DNA from: Fervidobacterium sp.
GTDB taxonomy: Bacteria; Thermotogota; Thermotogae; Thermotogales; Fervidobacteriaceae
NCBI GenBank assembly: GCA_003526765.1
Contig: DPXZ01000124.1
Span: forward strand, 1 to 27,839
Direction: 5' to 3'
DNA length: 27,839 bases
Made by a program: the position numbers and the translations under genes. Position 1 is the first letter of the stretch. The number at the start of each line of letters is the position of its first letter. The notes under the pieces are model-generated. The model searched no databases, had not been told where the DNA came from, and saw nothing but the letters and a program-made list of their open reading frames with translations. Positions 7,238 to 16,018 of this stretch are shown here, in pieces.

Positions 7238-9391
7238 ATGCGAGAATTGAGAAAAACAATTGTATACATATTGCTCTCCATCGGTGCAATAGTAATGTTA
7301 GCTCCATTTGCATGGATGTTGGTAACATCTTTCAAATTACCATCCGAAGTAAACACCTGGCCTCCTAAATGGACCACTAGGTCTTTTGCCACGAGTAGAG
7401 AAATAAAAGTTATTCCATCTACGGGGACGGCAACAAATGTAAAGGGGCTCAGTTTGAGGGAAGCACTGAGTTTTGTTGCCAAGAAATCCGTTGGATTAAA
7501 TCTATCTGTAAACGATGACCCATTTTACAGAGGCGAGCTCACTATTCCTACAAAGGGGGCAAAATACACCCCGTTTGCCAATCTGGATGAGTTCAATGCG
7601 TTTGTGGATTTTCTAACGATGCCGATTGAAGTTGACAAAGAGACACCAGAAAAGTTCTTTGAAGAAGTTTATCTATACTACATAAATGGTTCTTCTCCAT
7701 TCTTCAAGAGGGATGAATTTACGAGCAATATTTTGGGAAATGTGGATAATCTTTTGAGCACCATAGACATGATATCAACTTATGGAATTGATAGAATTGA
7801 AGATCAGAACGAGAAAGAGAGATTTCAAAATTTCTTAAATGAAAAGGTCAAGCAGCTAACAGAAATACGCCCGAAATTTGAGAAATTCAAAGTTGGATTA
7901 GAACTTGTATTGTCAAACGATGAAATCAGCGAGATTGCAAAGTTGCTTGATACAGTCGAACTCTTGTATCCTGGCCAAAATGAGGTCAGTGAGAACTATA
8001 ATACAGGTGTTGAAAACACGTTGTTGAACATTAAAAGGAACGTAGATTTCTTCTTGAAGGTAAATGCCTATTTTTCTAGTATCCAGAACGACGTAGTGGA
8101 TAAAGACATAAAGGCCGTACCGATGAGTAAAGATGAGAAGGTCAACACACTATTGGAACGTACAAAGGACTTCAGAGACTTCAATGAAATCAAAGAACTA
8201 ATAACCAAAGTAGAACTAAACACTCTCGGTGAAGAGCTTGCTAAGAAACTAGACGATGAAGTAGTTGAAAGGTACAAGATCTCAAGTTTAGATCTGTCAA
8301 ATTTGAAAAGCCTCATCAGTTCTCTCATAAATCTTGGATTAGAGAACAATTTACCTGTGAGGGATTTGTTGAACGTATCTTTCGATGAATTCTCAAGAAA
8401 GCTTGAAGAATCAGCCGGTATGAGTCTCACGTACATGTCCGTAAAATCAAAACTGGATAGTTTCAAAGAAAGTGTTGACAATGCCGCTGAGCTTTTTAGA
8501 GATGTTGCAATAAATACGCTCGAATTTCAAGACTTTAGGAGCATTTACGAAAGTGTCAATTATGCCTGGAAAATTATCGAGGCACCTTCGTTTGTCAAAG
8601 AAGTTATAGTTAAAGAAGGAAAAAACGTTGAGATCATTATGGATGGTGTGAGTCCGATATATTTCATCGACGATAATATCAGGACGTTAAGCTTGAAATT
8701 TACAACATCAGATGTAGTTAAGAACGTATTTCAAAACTACGTACTTGCATGGCAAGCTGCACCATTTGGAATATACTATGTGAATACTGTATTTGTAGCA
8801 GTTGTTACGACGATACTGGAAATAATAATATCAGCCATGGCAGCATATGCATTTTCCTGGATGAATTTCCCAGGCAGAGACTTATTATTCAGCATATTCC
8901 TTGCAACTATGATGGTGCCTGGCGAGGTGCTGCTCGTACCTAATTTCATCACGATAACGAAATTTGGATGGATAGATACATATTATGCACTCATTGTGCC
9001 TTGGGTTGTGAGTGTGTTTTCAATATTCCTCATGAAGCAGCACTTCATGAGTATTCCTACAGAATTATTTGATGCTGCAAGGATAGATGGTTGTTCTCAC
9101 TGGCGATATCTATGGCAAATTGTAATGCCACTGAGTAGGCCTGTAGTCATCACAACCGCACTACTGAAGTTTGTCGGTAGTTGGAACTCTTTCCTCTGGG
9201 TGTTGATAGTCACAAACGACCCAAAATACAGAACACTTACAGTCGGACTTCAAGCGTTTAGTTCAGATGTAGGGACTTTGTACAATTTACTCATGGCAGC
9301 AGCTACATTTACTATACTGCCTGTTGTTATCATCTTCTTATTTACTCAAAGATACTTTGTGAGAGGTATAGCAAGAACCGGTTTGAAGTAA
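7238..9391 (+). CDS. Carbohydrate ABC transporter permease, MalG type, with a large extracytoplasmic insertion
   Basis: A 717-residue permease, compared with about 280 for usual MalG-type proteins. TM1 covers about 8-30 and is followed by the normal 'SFKLPSEV' start of the first loop. About 455 residues of soluble, mostly helical, charged sequence (about 45-499) come next. The standard core then resumes at 'NYVLAWQAAPFG' (500-511), with further TM helices and the EAA loop D-A-A-R-I-D-G from residue 612, ending in the usual short basic C-terminus. By family topology the loop after TM1 is extracytoplasmic, so the insert faces the space between membrane and toga. Ribosome binding site GAGGGGG lies just upstream of the ATG. 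It is co-transcribed with the MalF-type gene, and a terminator follows. MalF/MalG of maltose systems are a possible identity, not proven. Confidence 0.9.
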   Translation: MRELRKTIVYILLSIGAIVMLAPFAWMLVTSFKLPSEVNTWPPKWTTRSFATSREIKVIPSTGTATNVKGLSLREALSFVAKKSVGLNLSVNDDPFYRGELTIPTKGAKYTPFANLDEFNAFVDFLTMPIEVDKETPEKFFEEVYLYYINGSSPFFKRDEFTSNILGNVDNLLSTIDMISTYGIDRIEDQNEKERFQNFLNEKVKQLTEIRPKFEKFKVGLELVLSNDEISEIAKLLDTVELLYPGQNEVSENYNTGVENTLLNIKRNVDFFLKVNAYFSSIQNDVVDKDIKAVPMSKDEKVNTLLERTKDFRDFNEIKELITKVELNTLGEELAKKLDDEVVERYKISSLDLSNLKSLISSLINLGLENNLPVRDLLNVSFDEFSRKLEESAGMSLTYMSVKSKLDSFKESVDNAAELFRDVAINTLEFQDFRSIYESVNYAWKIIEAPSFVKEVIVKEGKNVEIIMDGVSPIYFIDDNIRTLSLKFTTSDVVKNVFQNYVLAWQAAPFGIYYVNTVFVAVVTTILEIIISAMAAYAFSWMNFPGRDLLFSIFLATMMVPGEVLLVPNFITITKFGWIDTYYALIVPWVVSVFSIFLMKQHFMSIPTELFDAARIDGCSHWRYLWQIVMPLSRPVVITTALLKFVGSWNSFLWVLIVTNDPKYRTLTVGLQAFSSDVGTLYNLLMAAATFTILPVVIIFLFTQRYFVRGIARTGLK

Positions 9392-9448
9392 GTTGATTTT
9401 AAGTAATTTCTCAAATGACGTGGTCAAAGATATCACAATTTGAATAGA

Positions 9449-9498
9449 GAAGGCATCCAATTTTTTCTATTAATAGCAGAAAAACGGATGCCTTTTCA
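9449..9498 (+). terminator. Intrinsic terminator after the permease pair
   Basis: AAGGCATCC (9450-9458) pairs with GGATGCCTT (9486-9494). An inner pairing of a T-rich strand with AGAAAAA lengthens the stem, and TTCATTTT follows. It ends the two-gene permease transcript. Confidence 0.85.
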
Positions 9499-9540
9499 TT
9501 TTGGTAATATTTACTTAATCATTTTCTAATCTTTACTCTA

Positions 9541-9569
9541 TTCACTATTAAAAGGAAAAGTGGTACGAT
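9541..9569 (+). promoter_or_regulatory. Probable promoter for the MFS transporter gene
   Basis: TTCACT (9541-9546), a 17-bp spacer and TACGAT (9564-9569) with an upstream TG make the same extended -10 design seen before pnp. A second candidate -10, TATAAT at 9608-9613, has no good -35. The rest of the 269-bp gap 9392-9660 holds the terminator and nothing else I recognise. Confidence 0.4.
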
Positions 9570-9660
9570 TTATCTAAAGAAAGTACACACTACGAACTAT
9601 GCATATGTATAATGACTCATAACTCAGCTATTCGACAAATACGAAGGATGGGGGAAGTTA

Positions 9661-10923
9661 ATGGCTGATAATAGAACTTTGAAATTATCTGTGGCAGAAG
9701 GTGCTATTTACACCCTTGCATTCAATGCTACACAAGGATTTGTCTATTCAACACTGGCGATGTACTACAACTTTGATCCAGTTCTACTATCAGTTGTAGC
9801 AGTATTACCGTCGACTGCTCAGATCATTCAGTTTTTTGCTCCACTCGTATATAGATTCATCCCTTCAAAACACAAAGCAATCTATTGGTTTGCATTCATT
9901 GCGAGGACTTCATTTATCTTGATACCAATTGCAATGTTATTGAATTTGAAGAACAAATTCATAATTGCCATACCGTTTTTCATTTTCAGCATTGTGAACA
10001 GTATCGTCGGAAGTCTATGGACATCTGCAATGAAAAACATCGTTTCGGAAGAACAAAGAAGTAGTTATTTTGGATATAGAAACACGATATCAACCTTCGC
10101 GGGATTAATTGCTTGGGTTTTCTATTCAATAATCCTTCAATATCTTCCAAGGGAAGTTGGTTTGTTGATAGCTTACTCTGTATCATCGATTCTATTCATC
10201 GTAACTGCGTATTTATTGAAGTTGCACAATATACCGGAGACACAAGTTGTTGAATATGGACTACTGATGCCGTTTAAATCTCTGAAAAATAGAAGATTCA
10301 GAAAGTTTCTTGTGTTTGTATTCGTTTGGAACTTTGCCATACAGTTTGCAGGACCGTTTTTCAGTTACTTTGAAGTATCTCAGATAAAGGTACCATACTC
10401 GTTCCTTGGTATAGTAAATGTTATAAACTCTATATTTTCGATGTTTTTGTATTCACTCTACGGTAAAGTTGCACCAAAATTGGGTGAGAAAAACATGATA
10501 AAATTCGGGATCATCCTTGCTCTTGGTATCCCAATGATATATTCGTTTATGAATCCAAGTAACTACACTTGGCTTCTTGTAATCGATGTAATCATTTCAG
10601 CAATCGCCTGGAGTGCCATAAACTTGTGTTATTTCACTCTTTTGCTAAAGATTTCAGATGAACCAAGTGAGATATACATTTCTATGCACGCTTTTGTTGC
10701 AGGTATTGCATCGTTGATCGCATCGTATGCTGGAGGTCTTGTTATGAACGCACTTAAGGACGTCAGTATATCCATATTCACTGGTTACAACATACTTTTC
10801 ATGATTGCTTTCATCTTAAGGTTCGGTGCGCTCATATTATTTACACGGTTAGACCTTGGCGAGAGCCATAGAAATTTGAAATTCGTTGAAATTGGATATA
10901 GGATAGTCACGAGAAGATTCTAA
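9661..10923 (+). CDS. Major facilitator superfamily transporter
   Basis: A 420-residue, highly hydrophobic protein with about 12 predicted TM helices in two halves, joined by a central cytoplasmic loop near residues 185-225 (polar, 'LMPFKSLKNRRFRKF'). The size and layout fit the MFS; a specific subfamily or substrate is not recognisable. The ATG is preceded by GGGGGAAG (9650-9656). Promoter-like sequences lie upstream, and the ribF gene follows after 64 nt. The stop codon lies inside a 12-bp tandem duplication that places a second in-frame TAA 12 nt downstream. A function in export or uptake of a small solute is likely, but substrate assignment is not possible from sequence alone. Confidence 0.8.
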   Translation: MADNRTLKLSVAEGAIYTLAFNATQGFVYSTLAMYYNFDPVLLSVVAVLPSTAQIIQFFAPLVYRFIPSKHKAIYWFAFIARTSFILIPIAMLLNLKNKFIIAIPFFIFSIVNSIVGSLWTSAMKNIVSEEQRSSYFGYRNTISTFAGLIAWVFYSIILQYLPREVGLLIAYSVSSILFIVTAYLLKLHNIPETQVVEYGLLMPFKSLKNRRFRKFLVFVFVWNFAIQFAGPFFSYFEVSQIKVPYSFLGIVNVINSIFSMFLYSLYGKVAPKLGEKNMIKFGIILALGIPMIYSFMNPSNYTWLLVIDVIISAIAWSAINLCYFTLLLKISDEPSEIYISMHAFVAGIASLIASYAGGLVMNALKDVSISIFTGYNILFMIAFILRFGALILFTRLDLGESHRNLKFVEIGYRIVTRRF

Positions 10924-10935
10924 AGAAGATTCTAA
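10912..10935 (+). repeat. Perfect 12-bp tandem duplication over the MFS stop codon
   Basis: AGAAGATTCTAA occurs at 10912-10923 and again at 10924-10935. The first copy encodes the last residues Arg-Arg-Phe and the TAA stop, and the second copy repeats this in the same frame. Confidence 0.95.
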
Positions 10936-10987
10936 AAAGATCATGCATAGTATCCATAAATTATACGGTAAAGAGTAGAGGTGTATA

Positions 10988-11857
10988 TTGGTGTTTATAA
11001 CTATCGGTGTTTTCGATGGAGTACATAAAGGTCATGTAAAAATACTATCTATGCTCAAGAAAATGAGTGAAGAACACGGTTCTAAATCAAGAATATATAC
11101 AATACTGTATCCAATGGAGTACTACACTGGACAATTCGATGGTCTCATAGCGTCTATCGAAGACAGAATGGAATTACTATCGATATACGGTGAGACGAAA
11201 GTATTGGAACTCCCAAAGATAAGGGATATAGAACCGGAAGATTTTTTTGAAGAGATTTCCAAGAATGTTGAAGGTATCGTTGTGGGACATGACTTCAAGT
11301 TTGGAAAGAATGGTAGAGGAAACGTCGAAACTTTAAGGGCGTTATGTTCTTTAAAAGGCATTAAGATGAAAATTGTGGAACCTGTTGAGATAGATGGTAT
11401 TAGAGTTAGTAGTAGTTACATAAGAGAACTGATCAAGAAGGGCAACGTGGAGAAAGTACCGTATTTTCTTGGTAGAAATTACTCGATACATGGCACGGTA
11501 TACAAAGATAGACAAATAGGTCGGAAGCTTGGATTTCCAACGGCAAACATTCGTAGACCAGACCATTTCTTGATAGACCCGGCTGTGGGTGTGTATTTCG
11601 TTAAAGTCTATGTGCCGGAAGAACATTACGGACTCATAAGTGTCGGTTATCGCCCTACAGTCGAAAAGGCCAAGAAAATAAAATATGAGGTATACATATT
11701 GGATTTCCAAGGAGATCTCTATGGCAAGGAGTTGAGGGTTGAATTTCTTGAATATTTGAGGCCTGAAATTCACTTTTCAACAATAGACGAATTGATAAAG
11801 CAGATGCACGAAGATGAGAAAATTGCTCGGAGGTTGACAGAAAAATATGATAGATGA
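10988..11857 (+). CDS. ribF: Bifunctional riboflavin kinase / FMN adenylyltransferase (FAD synthetase)
   Basis: Makes FMN from riboflavin and ATP, then FAD. The N-terminal nucleotidyltransferase domain has '[10 protein letters not shown]' at residues 7-16 (the HxGH-type ATP site) and the 'SSSYIRELI' segment at 141-149. The C-terminal riboflavin kinase domain starts near 165 and has '[11 protein letters not shown]' (178-188), including the PTAN nucleotide and Mg-binding motif. At 289 residues it is of usual length. The listed start is TTG at 10988; GAGGTG at 10978-10983 is only 4 nt from it but 7 nt from the next codon, GTG at 10991, so initiation at GTG (one residue shorter) is at least as likely. 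Its 3' end overlaps nth by 11 nt. No FMN riboswitch is visible in the short leader. Confidence 0.96.
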   Translation: MVFITIGVFDGVHKGHVKILSMLKKMSEEHGSKSRIYTILYPMEYYTGQFDGLIASIEDRMELLSIYGETKVLELPKIRDIEPEDFFEEISKNVEGIVVGHDFKFGKNGRGNVETLRALCSLKGIKMKIVEPVEIDGIRVSSSYIRELIKKGNVEKVPYFLGRNYSIHGTVYKDRQIGRKLGFPTANIRRPDHFLIDPAVGVYFVKVYVPEEHYGLISVGYRPTVEKAKKIKYEVYILDFQGDLYGKELRVEFLEYLRPEIHFSTIDELIKQMHEDEKIARRLTEKYDR

Positions 11858-12515
11858 AGTATACACTTCAAGCAACATTGATTGTACGAATTACAACGAA
11901 TTGGCACAGCTAATAGTCGAAAGTTTCCCAAGGCATCACGATGAGACGGACCCATTCCGGGTACTTATAACAACAGTTTTAAGCCAGAGGAGTAGAGATG
12001 AAAATACGGAAATTGCCTCAAGAAATTTATTTAGTAAGTACAATTCTGCAGATGAATTGTCCAGGGCTAAACCACAGGATTTGTACGAATTGATAAAGCC
12101 TGCTGGACTGTACAACAGGAAGGCTGAGAAGATAGTGCAGATCGCCCAAATCATCCAAACGCAATATGATGGTATGGTTCCAAATTCTGTAGATGAATTG
12201 ACGAAATTGCCCGGTGTCGGTAGAAAGACAGCGAATATTGTTCTTTACGTGAGTTTTGGTATGCCCGCATTGGCAGTTGATACGCATGTTCATAGAATTT
12301 CAAATAGGTTAGGATGGGTTAGAACAAAAATGCCAGAGCAAACAGAAGAGGCATTAAAAAAACTATTGGACCCCAGATTGTGGGGTCCAATAAATGGTTC
12401 TATGGTTGAATTTGGAAAGAACATATGTAAACCCATCGCTCCTAAGTGTGATAGATGTATCTTAAATAGTTGTTGCGAGTATTATTCAAGAATATCTAAG
12501 AAGAAAGATGAATAA
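11847..12515 (+). CDS. nth: Endonuclease III (DNA glycosylase / AP lyase)
   Basis: Base-excision repair enzyme that removes oxidised pyrimidines and cleaves the abasic site. The 222-residue protein has the helix-hairpin-helix [10 protein letters not shown] (121-130) with catalytic Lys127, the catalytic Asp145 in 'AVDTHVHR', and a C-terminal [4Fe-4S] motif of Cys194, Cys201, Cys204 and Cys210 (C-x6-C-x2-C-x5-C). The ATG lies inside the end of ribF (11-nt overlap), so the two are translated together. It converges on fliD, with only 11 nt between the two stops. Codons for about residues 170-182 also form a strong hairpin that reads as an intrinsic terminator on the opposite strand. Confidence 0.97.
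   Translation: MIDEVYTSSNIDCTNYNELAQLIVESFPRHHDETDPFRVLITTVLSQRSRDENTEIASRNLFSKYNSADELSRAKPQDLYELIKPAGLYNRKAEKIVQIAQIIQTQYDGMVPNSVDELTKLPGVGRKTANIVLYVSFGMPALAVDTHVHRISNRLGWVRTKMPEQTEEALKKLLDPRLWGPINGSMVEFGKNICKPIAPKCDRCILNSCCEYYSRISKKKDE
12356..12392 (-). terminator. Intrinsic terminator for the minus-strand fliD operon, embedded antisense in nth
   Basis: On the minus strand a perfect 12-bp stem (bases 12381-12392 with 12364-12375; core GGACCCC/GGGGTCC) closes a 5-nt loop. It is followed by one G and then seven T residues (the A run at 12356-12362 on the + strand). It lies about 135 nt past the fliD stop, wholly inside the nth coding sequence. On the + strand the same hairpin lacks a T tract, so it should act in one direction only. 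Confidence 0.75.
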
Positions 12516-12534
12516 GGGACTTGTTCTTATTTAT
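12511..12534. terminator. Weak hairpin between the convergent nth and fliD stops
   Basis: AATAAG (12511-12516) pairs with CTTATT (12526-12531), extended by two G-U pairs around a 5-nt loop. It overlaps both stop codons. The T-rich flank on the + side could help end nth transcripts, but the stem is weak. Confidence 0.3.
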
Positions 12535-14314
12535 TGGAAGAGGTTGCTTGACTTATAAAGCTACCTTGAGCTGACAATTTCGACAATGCACTTTCTAATG
12601 ATGAATACTTTGCCCATAGCATTTCTTCCCTTTTTTGCAAATATTCTAACATAGATACCATTCTCTTCGATAACGTCCTCTTTTCCGTTTCCAATCTTCC
12701 ACTCATCCCAGCAACCTTATCTATATCTCCGCCAAACTTTGTCAAGTTATAGCTATATTCCTTTATCTGTACAGATAATCCTTTACCCGTACTATCATTC
12801 TTACCAAAGAACGCCCAGACAGCATCGGTACCATTGTTTTCTATAAATGCTCTCAGCTTATCCTCATCAAGTGTTATCTTTCCTCTCATCGTGTTGTCGA
12901 AACTCCTGCCAACATCACCAGATGTAATACCTAAGTCAATTAACGTTTTTCCATCAACTTTTGTTGTAAGGAAAGACCTAAATTTATCGAATATTCGCCT
13001 AATTGTACTGTCGTTTTTCAAAAGGCCTTGTATTTTTTCGTCTTCACTCATTTCATCTTCCGTTTTGTTCGTAACTTTACTTTCAGTCATTTTCGTGTAC
13101 AAAAAATCTGTTACTTCGTTCCATTTATTCACAAAATCCTTTACATTTTGTACTATCTTGTCTTTATCTGCGGAAACCGTAACTGTTGTAAATCCTGTTG
13201 AATTGAGATTCAAAGTTAGTCCATTGAATGTAATATCATTTGTGTTGGAAGTGATTTCTTGGGAATAACCATTCATCAATACGGTTGCTCTTGCAACGTT
13301 TCCCAATGTAAAAGTCTGGTCTGAAAAGCCCAATTTATCAAGTAAATTCTGATTAGTACTCGATACGTCTATCACATTGGCACCGGTTGTCTTACTTGTT
13401 AAAACTATTTTGCCGCTTTTATCGTCGTATACTGCATTGGTGTCCTTTACAGAAGTATTTATTTTGGAAATAACAGTTGAAATGCTATCTGTTTCCTTCA
13501 AACTCACATTGGTGCCATTTATTGTCAAAGTTTGATCGCCTGTTATGCCGAGATCAGAAAGTCTTTTGAGTGAGCTATATGCACCTACGTCTCCGCTACT
13601 TTCCAAAACGTAGTTATTGTTAGTATCTTTTCTAAGGTATGAATCATTGAGCCTGAACAAAAATGTGAAATTCCCTGAAACGTTTGATATCTGGAATAGT
13701 TTGTTAGAAGATATGTTTAATTTTCCATCTGTAAAACTCACGACTGCAGTTGCACCAAGGGCTGAAAGGTTGTCCTTGAGAGCTGTCATCAACTGGTCGA
13801 TTGTAGTATCAGTAGTTATGCCCATTTCAACTTCTGAACTACCAACCTTTATCTTTATCGTAGAATTTGCAGGGGTATATCTGGTATTCACTTCAGATAT
13901 GGCATTCGATACTGTGATTTCCTTGCCAATTTTATCTGTTTGGAGAACGCTATTCGATGCTATAGATTGTACATCAACCGAATAAACACCATCAGTTGCA
14001 GCAGCTGATGCAGTCGCAGTCAGAATATTCGATGAAGATGTCGCACTTTTTGGGATGAGGTTTGATTGCAACGAAAAATCTGCTGAAAAATTGTACAGCT
14101 CTCTTATTTTGTCAGAAACTTGCCGATATGCTTTTTGAGTATTTGTATAGCTCACATATTTGTCATTGAGCCTTTGAAGTGGCAAAGATTCAATTTGCAT
14201 AAGCTTATCAATTATCGATGCGGTATCAAGTCCACTGACAGTACCACCAATTTGTATTTGCGAAGATTGTTGGTAACGATAGTTGATATTGTTAGCAATC
14301 GAAGAAAGGTCCAT
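12527..14314 (-). CDS. fliD: Flagellar filament cap protein FliD (hook-associated protein 2)
   Basis: FliD forms the cap at the filament tip, where it guides flagellin folding outside the cell. The N-terminal region has the family signature 'GGTVSGLDTASIIDKLMQIE' and a heptad-like segment, a variable Thr/Ser/Asn-rich middle follows, and the C-terminal FliD domain ('VKDFVNKWNEVTDFLYTKM' onward, ending in a coiled coil) closes the protein. The frame opens at GTG 14323; ATG 14320 overlaps the flaG stop (TGATG), but the SD-like AAGGGTG places ATG 14314 at about 8 nt, the spacing used by neighbours, so 14314 is chosen (595 residues). Both other starts add three or fewer residues. No fliS follows; fliD is the last gene of the cluster. 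Confidence 0.93.
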   Translation of the reverse strand: MDLSSIANNINYRYQQSSQIQIGGTVSGLDTASIIDKLMQIESLPLQRLNDKYVSYTNTQKAYRQVSDKIRELYNFSADFSLQSNLIPKSATSSSNILTATASAAATDGVYSVDVQSIASNSVLQTDKIGKEITVSNAISEVNTRYTPANSTIKIKVGSSEVEMGITTDTTIDQLMTALKDNLSALGATAVVSFTDGKLNISSNKLFQISNVSGNFTFLFRLNDSYLRKDTNNNYVLESSGDVGAYSSLKRLSDLGITGDQTLTINGTNVSLKETDSISTVISKINTSVKDTNAVYDDKSGKIVLTSKTTGANVIDVSSTNQNLLDKLGFSDQTFTLGNVARATVLMNGYSQEITSNTNDITFNGLTLNLNSTGFTTVTVSADKDKIVQNVKDFVNKWNEVTDFLYTKMTESKVTNKTEDEMSEDEKIQGLLKNDSTIRRIFDKFRSFLTTKVDGKTLIDLGITSGDVGRSFDNTMRGKITLDEDKLRAFIENNGTDAVWAFFGKNDSTGKGLSVQIKEYSYNLTKFGGDIDKVAGMSGRLETEKRTLSKRMVSMLEYLQKREEMLWAKYSSLESALSKLSAQGSFISQATSSNK

Positions 14315-14319
14315 GCGCA

Positions 14320-14700
14320 TCACACCCTTTCGTCCATTAATACACCAAGTAACTCCTGTATATTCTTTGAAATCTTTACCACCATTTCTGGAGGTATCTG
14401 TCTTATGATTTCTCCAGTATCTGGGTCTTTGATCTTTATAACCACTTTGTTTACGTCTTTATCGATCTTGAACTCTGCTTGTCCTTTAAAAATCTTCCTC
14501 AATTTATCCAAATTCTCCTTCAATACATCAACATCTTCATTCAGACTACCATCAATTTGGGATCTAGGCACTGATTGAGAGGTGTTACTATTGCTACTAC
14601 CCTTTCCTGGAACCACCTCGGATTGCGGCGTCTGTAGTTCAGTCTTTGGAAACACTATGTTACCATTCGGAACAGTATTGATTCCCTTTACACCTTCCAT
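14320..14700 (-). CDS. flaG: FlaG family flagellar protein
   Basis: A 126-residue protein with a disordered, Ser/Asn/Pro-rich N-terminal half (about 1-50) and a C-terminal FlaG domain (about 60-125), recognisable from 'DPDTGEIIRQIPPEMVVKI'. FlaG proteins are linked to filament length control and are usually encoded next to fliD, as here. The ATG has GGAGGGG 7 nt upstream (14705-14711). The stop overlaps or touches the start of fliD, which suggests translational coupling. The exact molecular role of FlaG is not settled in the literature. Confidence 0.88.
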   Translation of the reverse strand: MEGVKGINTVPNGNIVFPKTELQTPQSEVVPGKGSSNSNTSQSVPRSQIDGSLNEDVDVLKENLDKLRKIFKGQAEFKIDKDVNKVVIKIKDPDTGEIIRQIPPEMVVKISKNIQELLGVLMDERV

Positions 14701-14736
14701 GGCAACCCCTCCAAGTGTAACAAATTAGATCTTCCC

Positions 14737-15114
14737 TTATTTGTTATCGGAAGATTTTTGATTTTCTTTAATTGAATCTAAAAGTTGCCCAATCCTAACG
14801 GTCGCCTCTATTCCTCTATCTTCTTTGAATCTTATTTCGGGTGCTATGTACATCCTTATATTTTTTGCAACATAACTCCTGAAATATCCCTTCTTCTCTT
14901 CGAAATAATCTAGAACTTCTTTCCTTTTCTCATCGTTACCCAAAACACTTACAAAGATGTCAGCGTACCTTTTATCTTTTGAGATTTCTACTCTCGAGAT
15001 AGTTATCAACGATTTCATTGATTCTATGTAAGCATCTTTCATTGCCATCAATGCTTCCGACATAACCTTTCTAATTTCAGATTCAAGCATCTTTAGCTTA
15101 TACTCCTGTTTCAC
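14737..15114 (-). CDS. rbfA: Ribosome-binding factor A
   Basis: RbfA helps mature the 30S subunit by acting on the 5' region of 16S rRNA. The roughly 125-residue protein has the single KH-like fold layout: an N-terminal helix 'LESEIRKVMSEAL', then beta strands 'ITISRVEISKDKRYADIFVSV', a helix and 'IAPEIRFKEDRGIEATVRIGQLL'. The frame is open up to 15129 (TTG), but GGAGGTG at 15121-15127 lies inside that extension. The GTG at 15114, 6 nt past the SD, is therefore taken as the true start. It overlaps the end of the HDOD gene by 17 nt, so the SD lies in that gene's coding region. Confidence 0.92.
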   Translation of the reverse strand: MKQEYKLKMLESEIRKVMSEALMAMKDAYIESMKSLITISRVEISKDKRYADIFVSVLGNDEKRKEVLDYFEEKKGYFRSYVAKNIRMYIAPEIRFKEDRGIEATVRIGQLLDSIKENQKSSDNK

Positions 15115-15961
15115 TTTCAACACCTCCAAAAATTAAGTCTTTTGATCTTTCGTAAACTCGCCCAAAATCGTTGTAAAACAGCTTTAGTGAAGACGGTTTG
15201 ATACCAAGTATTTGAAAAACAATGGGATCAAGATATGAATTACCGTACGACAGAGAGGTTCCGGGAATCAGAATATTTGAATACAAATCAGCCAGATGTA
15301 CGATGCAACACATCTCAATGTATGGAGAATCAGGGTTGAGTGACGGTTTCTGGTGAAGGTAGGCAACATCTACGTATTCTTGAGGGAATTTCCAAATTCT
15401 CAAAAGCTCTGCACCAATCTCCGTGTGTGATTCAACACCCAATTCATACTCTATTTTAAACATAGGGATTCCTAATTCTTTACTAGCCTTTGACAGCTCC
15501 AGAATATAAGTTGGGAATATCAAGTCTATTGCAAGTTTACCAATGTCATGCATAAGTCCTGCCAAAAAAACCTCTTCCCTATTCATAAATCCTATGTTTT
15601 TAGATATCTGTTCTGACAAGATGGACGTAAGCATAAAGTGAGACCAAAGTTTATCATGGTCTATGAAAGTAGTCCTTGAATGTAGTGCTGAATACGTGAA
15701 TACACTTAGTGCGAGGTTCCTAACAGTCTTAAAACCGACAATGACAATTGCCTCGCTCAATTTCGTTATTTTTCGTGGTAAACCATAATAAGCTGAATTG
15801 ACCAATTTCAATATCTTTGTCGAGAGGCCAACATCCATCGATATTACCTTTTCAAGTTCTTTTGCGCTTGTATTTGGATTCGACGCCGTCGAAATAATCT
15901 GTTGTATCAATGCATCAGGCGTCGGAATCTCTGAAACAACATCGAGCAATTCTTTTATCAT
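15098..15961 (-). CDS. HDOD domain protein
   Basis: A 287-residue cytoplasmic protein made almost entirely of an HDOD domain, a relative of HD phosphohydrolases found in signalling proteins. Typical features are 'IPTPDALIQQII' (12-23), 'DVGLSTKILKLVNSAYYGLP' (43-62), 'ITKLSEAIVIVGF' (65-77) and 'GLMHDIGKL' (135-143). The His-Asp pair (138-139) is kept; whether it has enzyme activity is unclear, since many family members are regulatory only. GAGGAG lies about 7 nt upstream of the ATG. It sits 57 nt after the histidine kinase gene and overlaps rbfA, so a role in the same signalling route as the kinase is plausible but inferred only from position. Confidence 0.9.
   Translation of the reverse strand: MIKELLDVVSEIPTPDALIQQIISTASNPNTSAKELEKVISMDVGLSTKILKLVNSAYYGLPRKITKLSEAIVIVGFKTVRNLALSVFTYSALHSRTTFIDHDKLWSHFMLTSILSEQISKNIGFMNREEVFLAGLMHDIGKLAIDLIFPTYILELSKASKELGIPMFKIEYELGVESHTEIGAELLRIWKFPQEYVDVAYLHQKPSLNPDSPYIEMCCIVHLADLYSNILIPGTSLSYGNSYLDPIVFQILGIKPSSLKLFYNDFGRVYERSKDLIFGGVESETGV
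15121..15127 (-). promoter_or_regulatory. Ribosome binding site that fixes the rbfA start
   Basis: GGAGGTG on the minus strand lies within the 3' coding end of the HDOD gene, 6 nt before GTG 15114. It rules out the longer TTG start at 15129, which would lie upstream of the SD. Confidence 0.7.
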
Positions 15962-16018
15962 AAAAGTCTCCTCAGGTTGTTCACACTTAAAACATCATGT
16001 TGTTCTCTGCCGTACCCA

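Noticed and set aside
11351..11773. 140-codon minus-strand open frame inside ribF
   Set aside because: Antisense shadow of the riboflavin kinase domain; no SD or recognisable motif.
12834..13268. 144-codon + strand open frame inside fliD
   Set aside because: Ser/Val/Leu-rich shadow of a Thr/Ser-rich gene; no SD, no homology I recognise.
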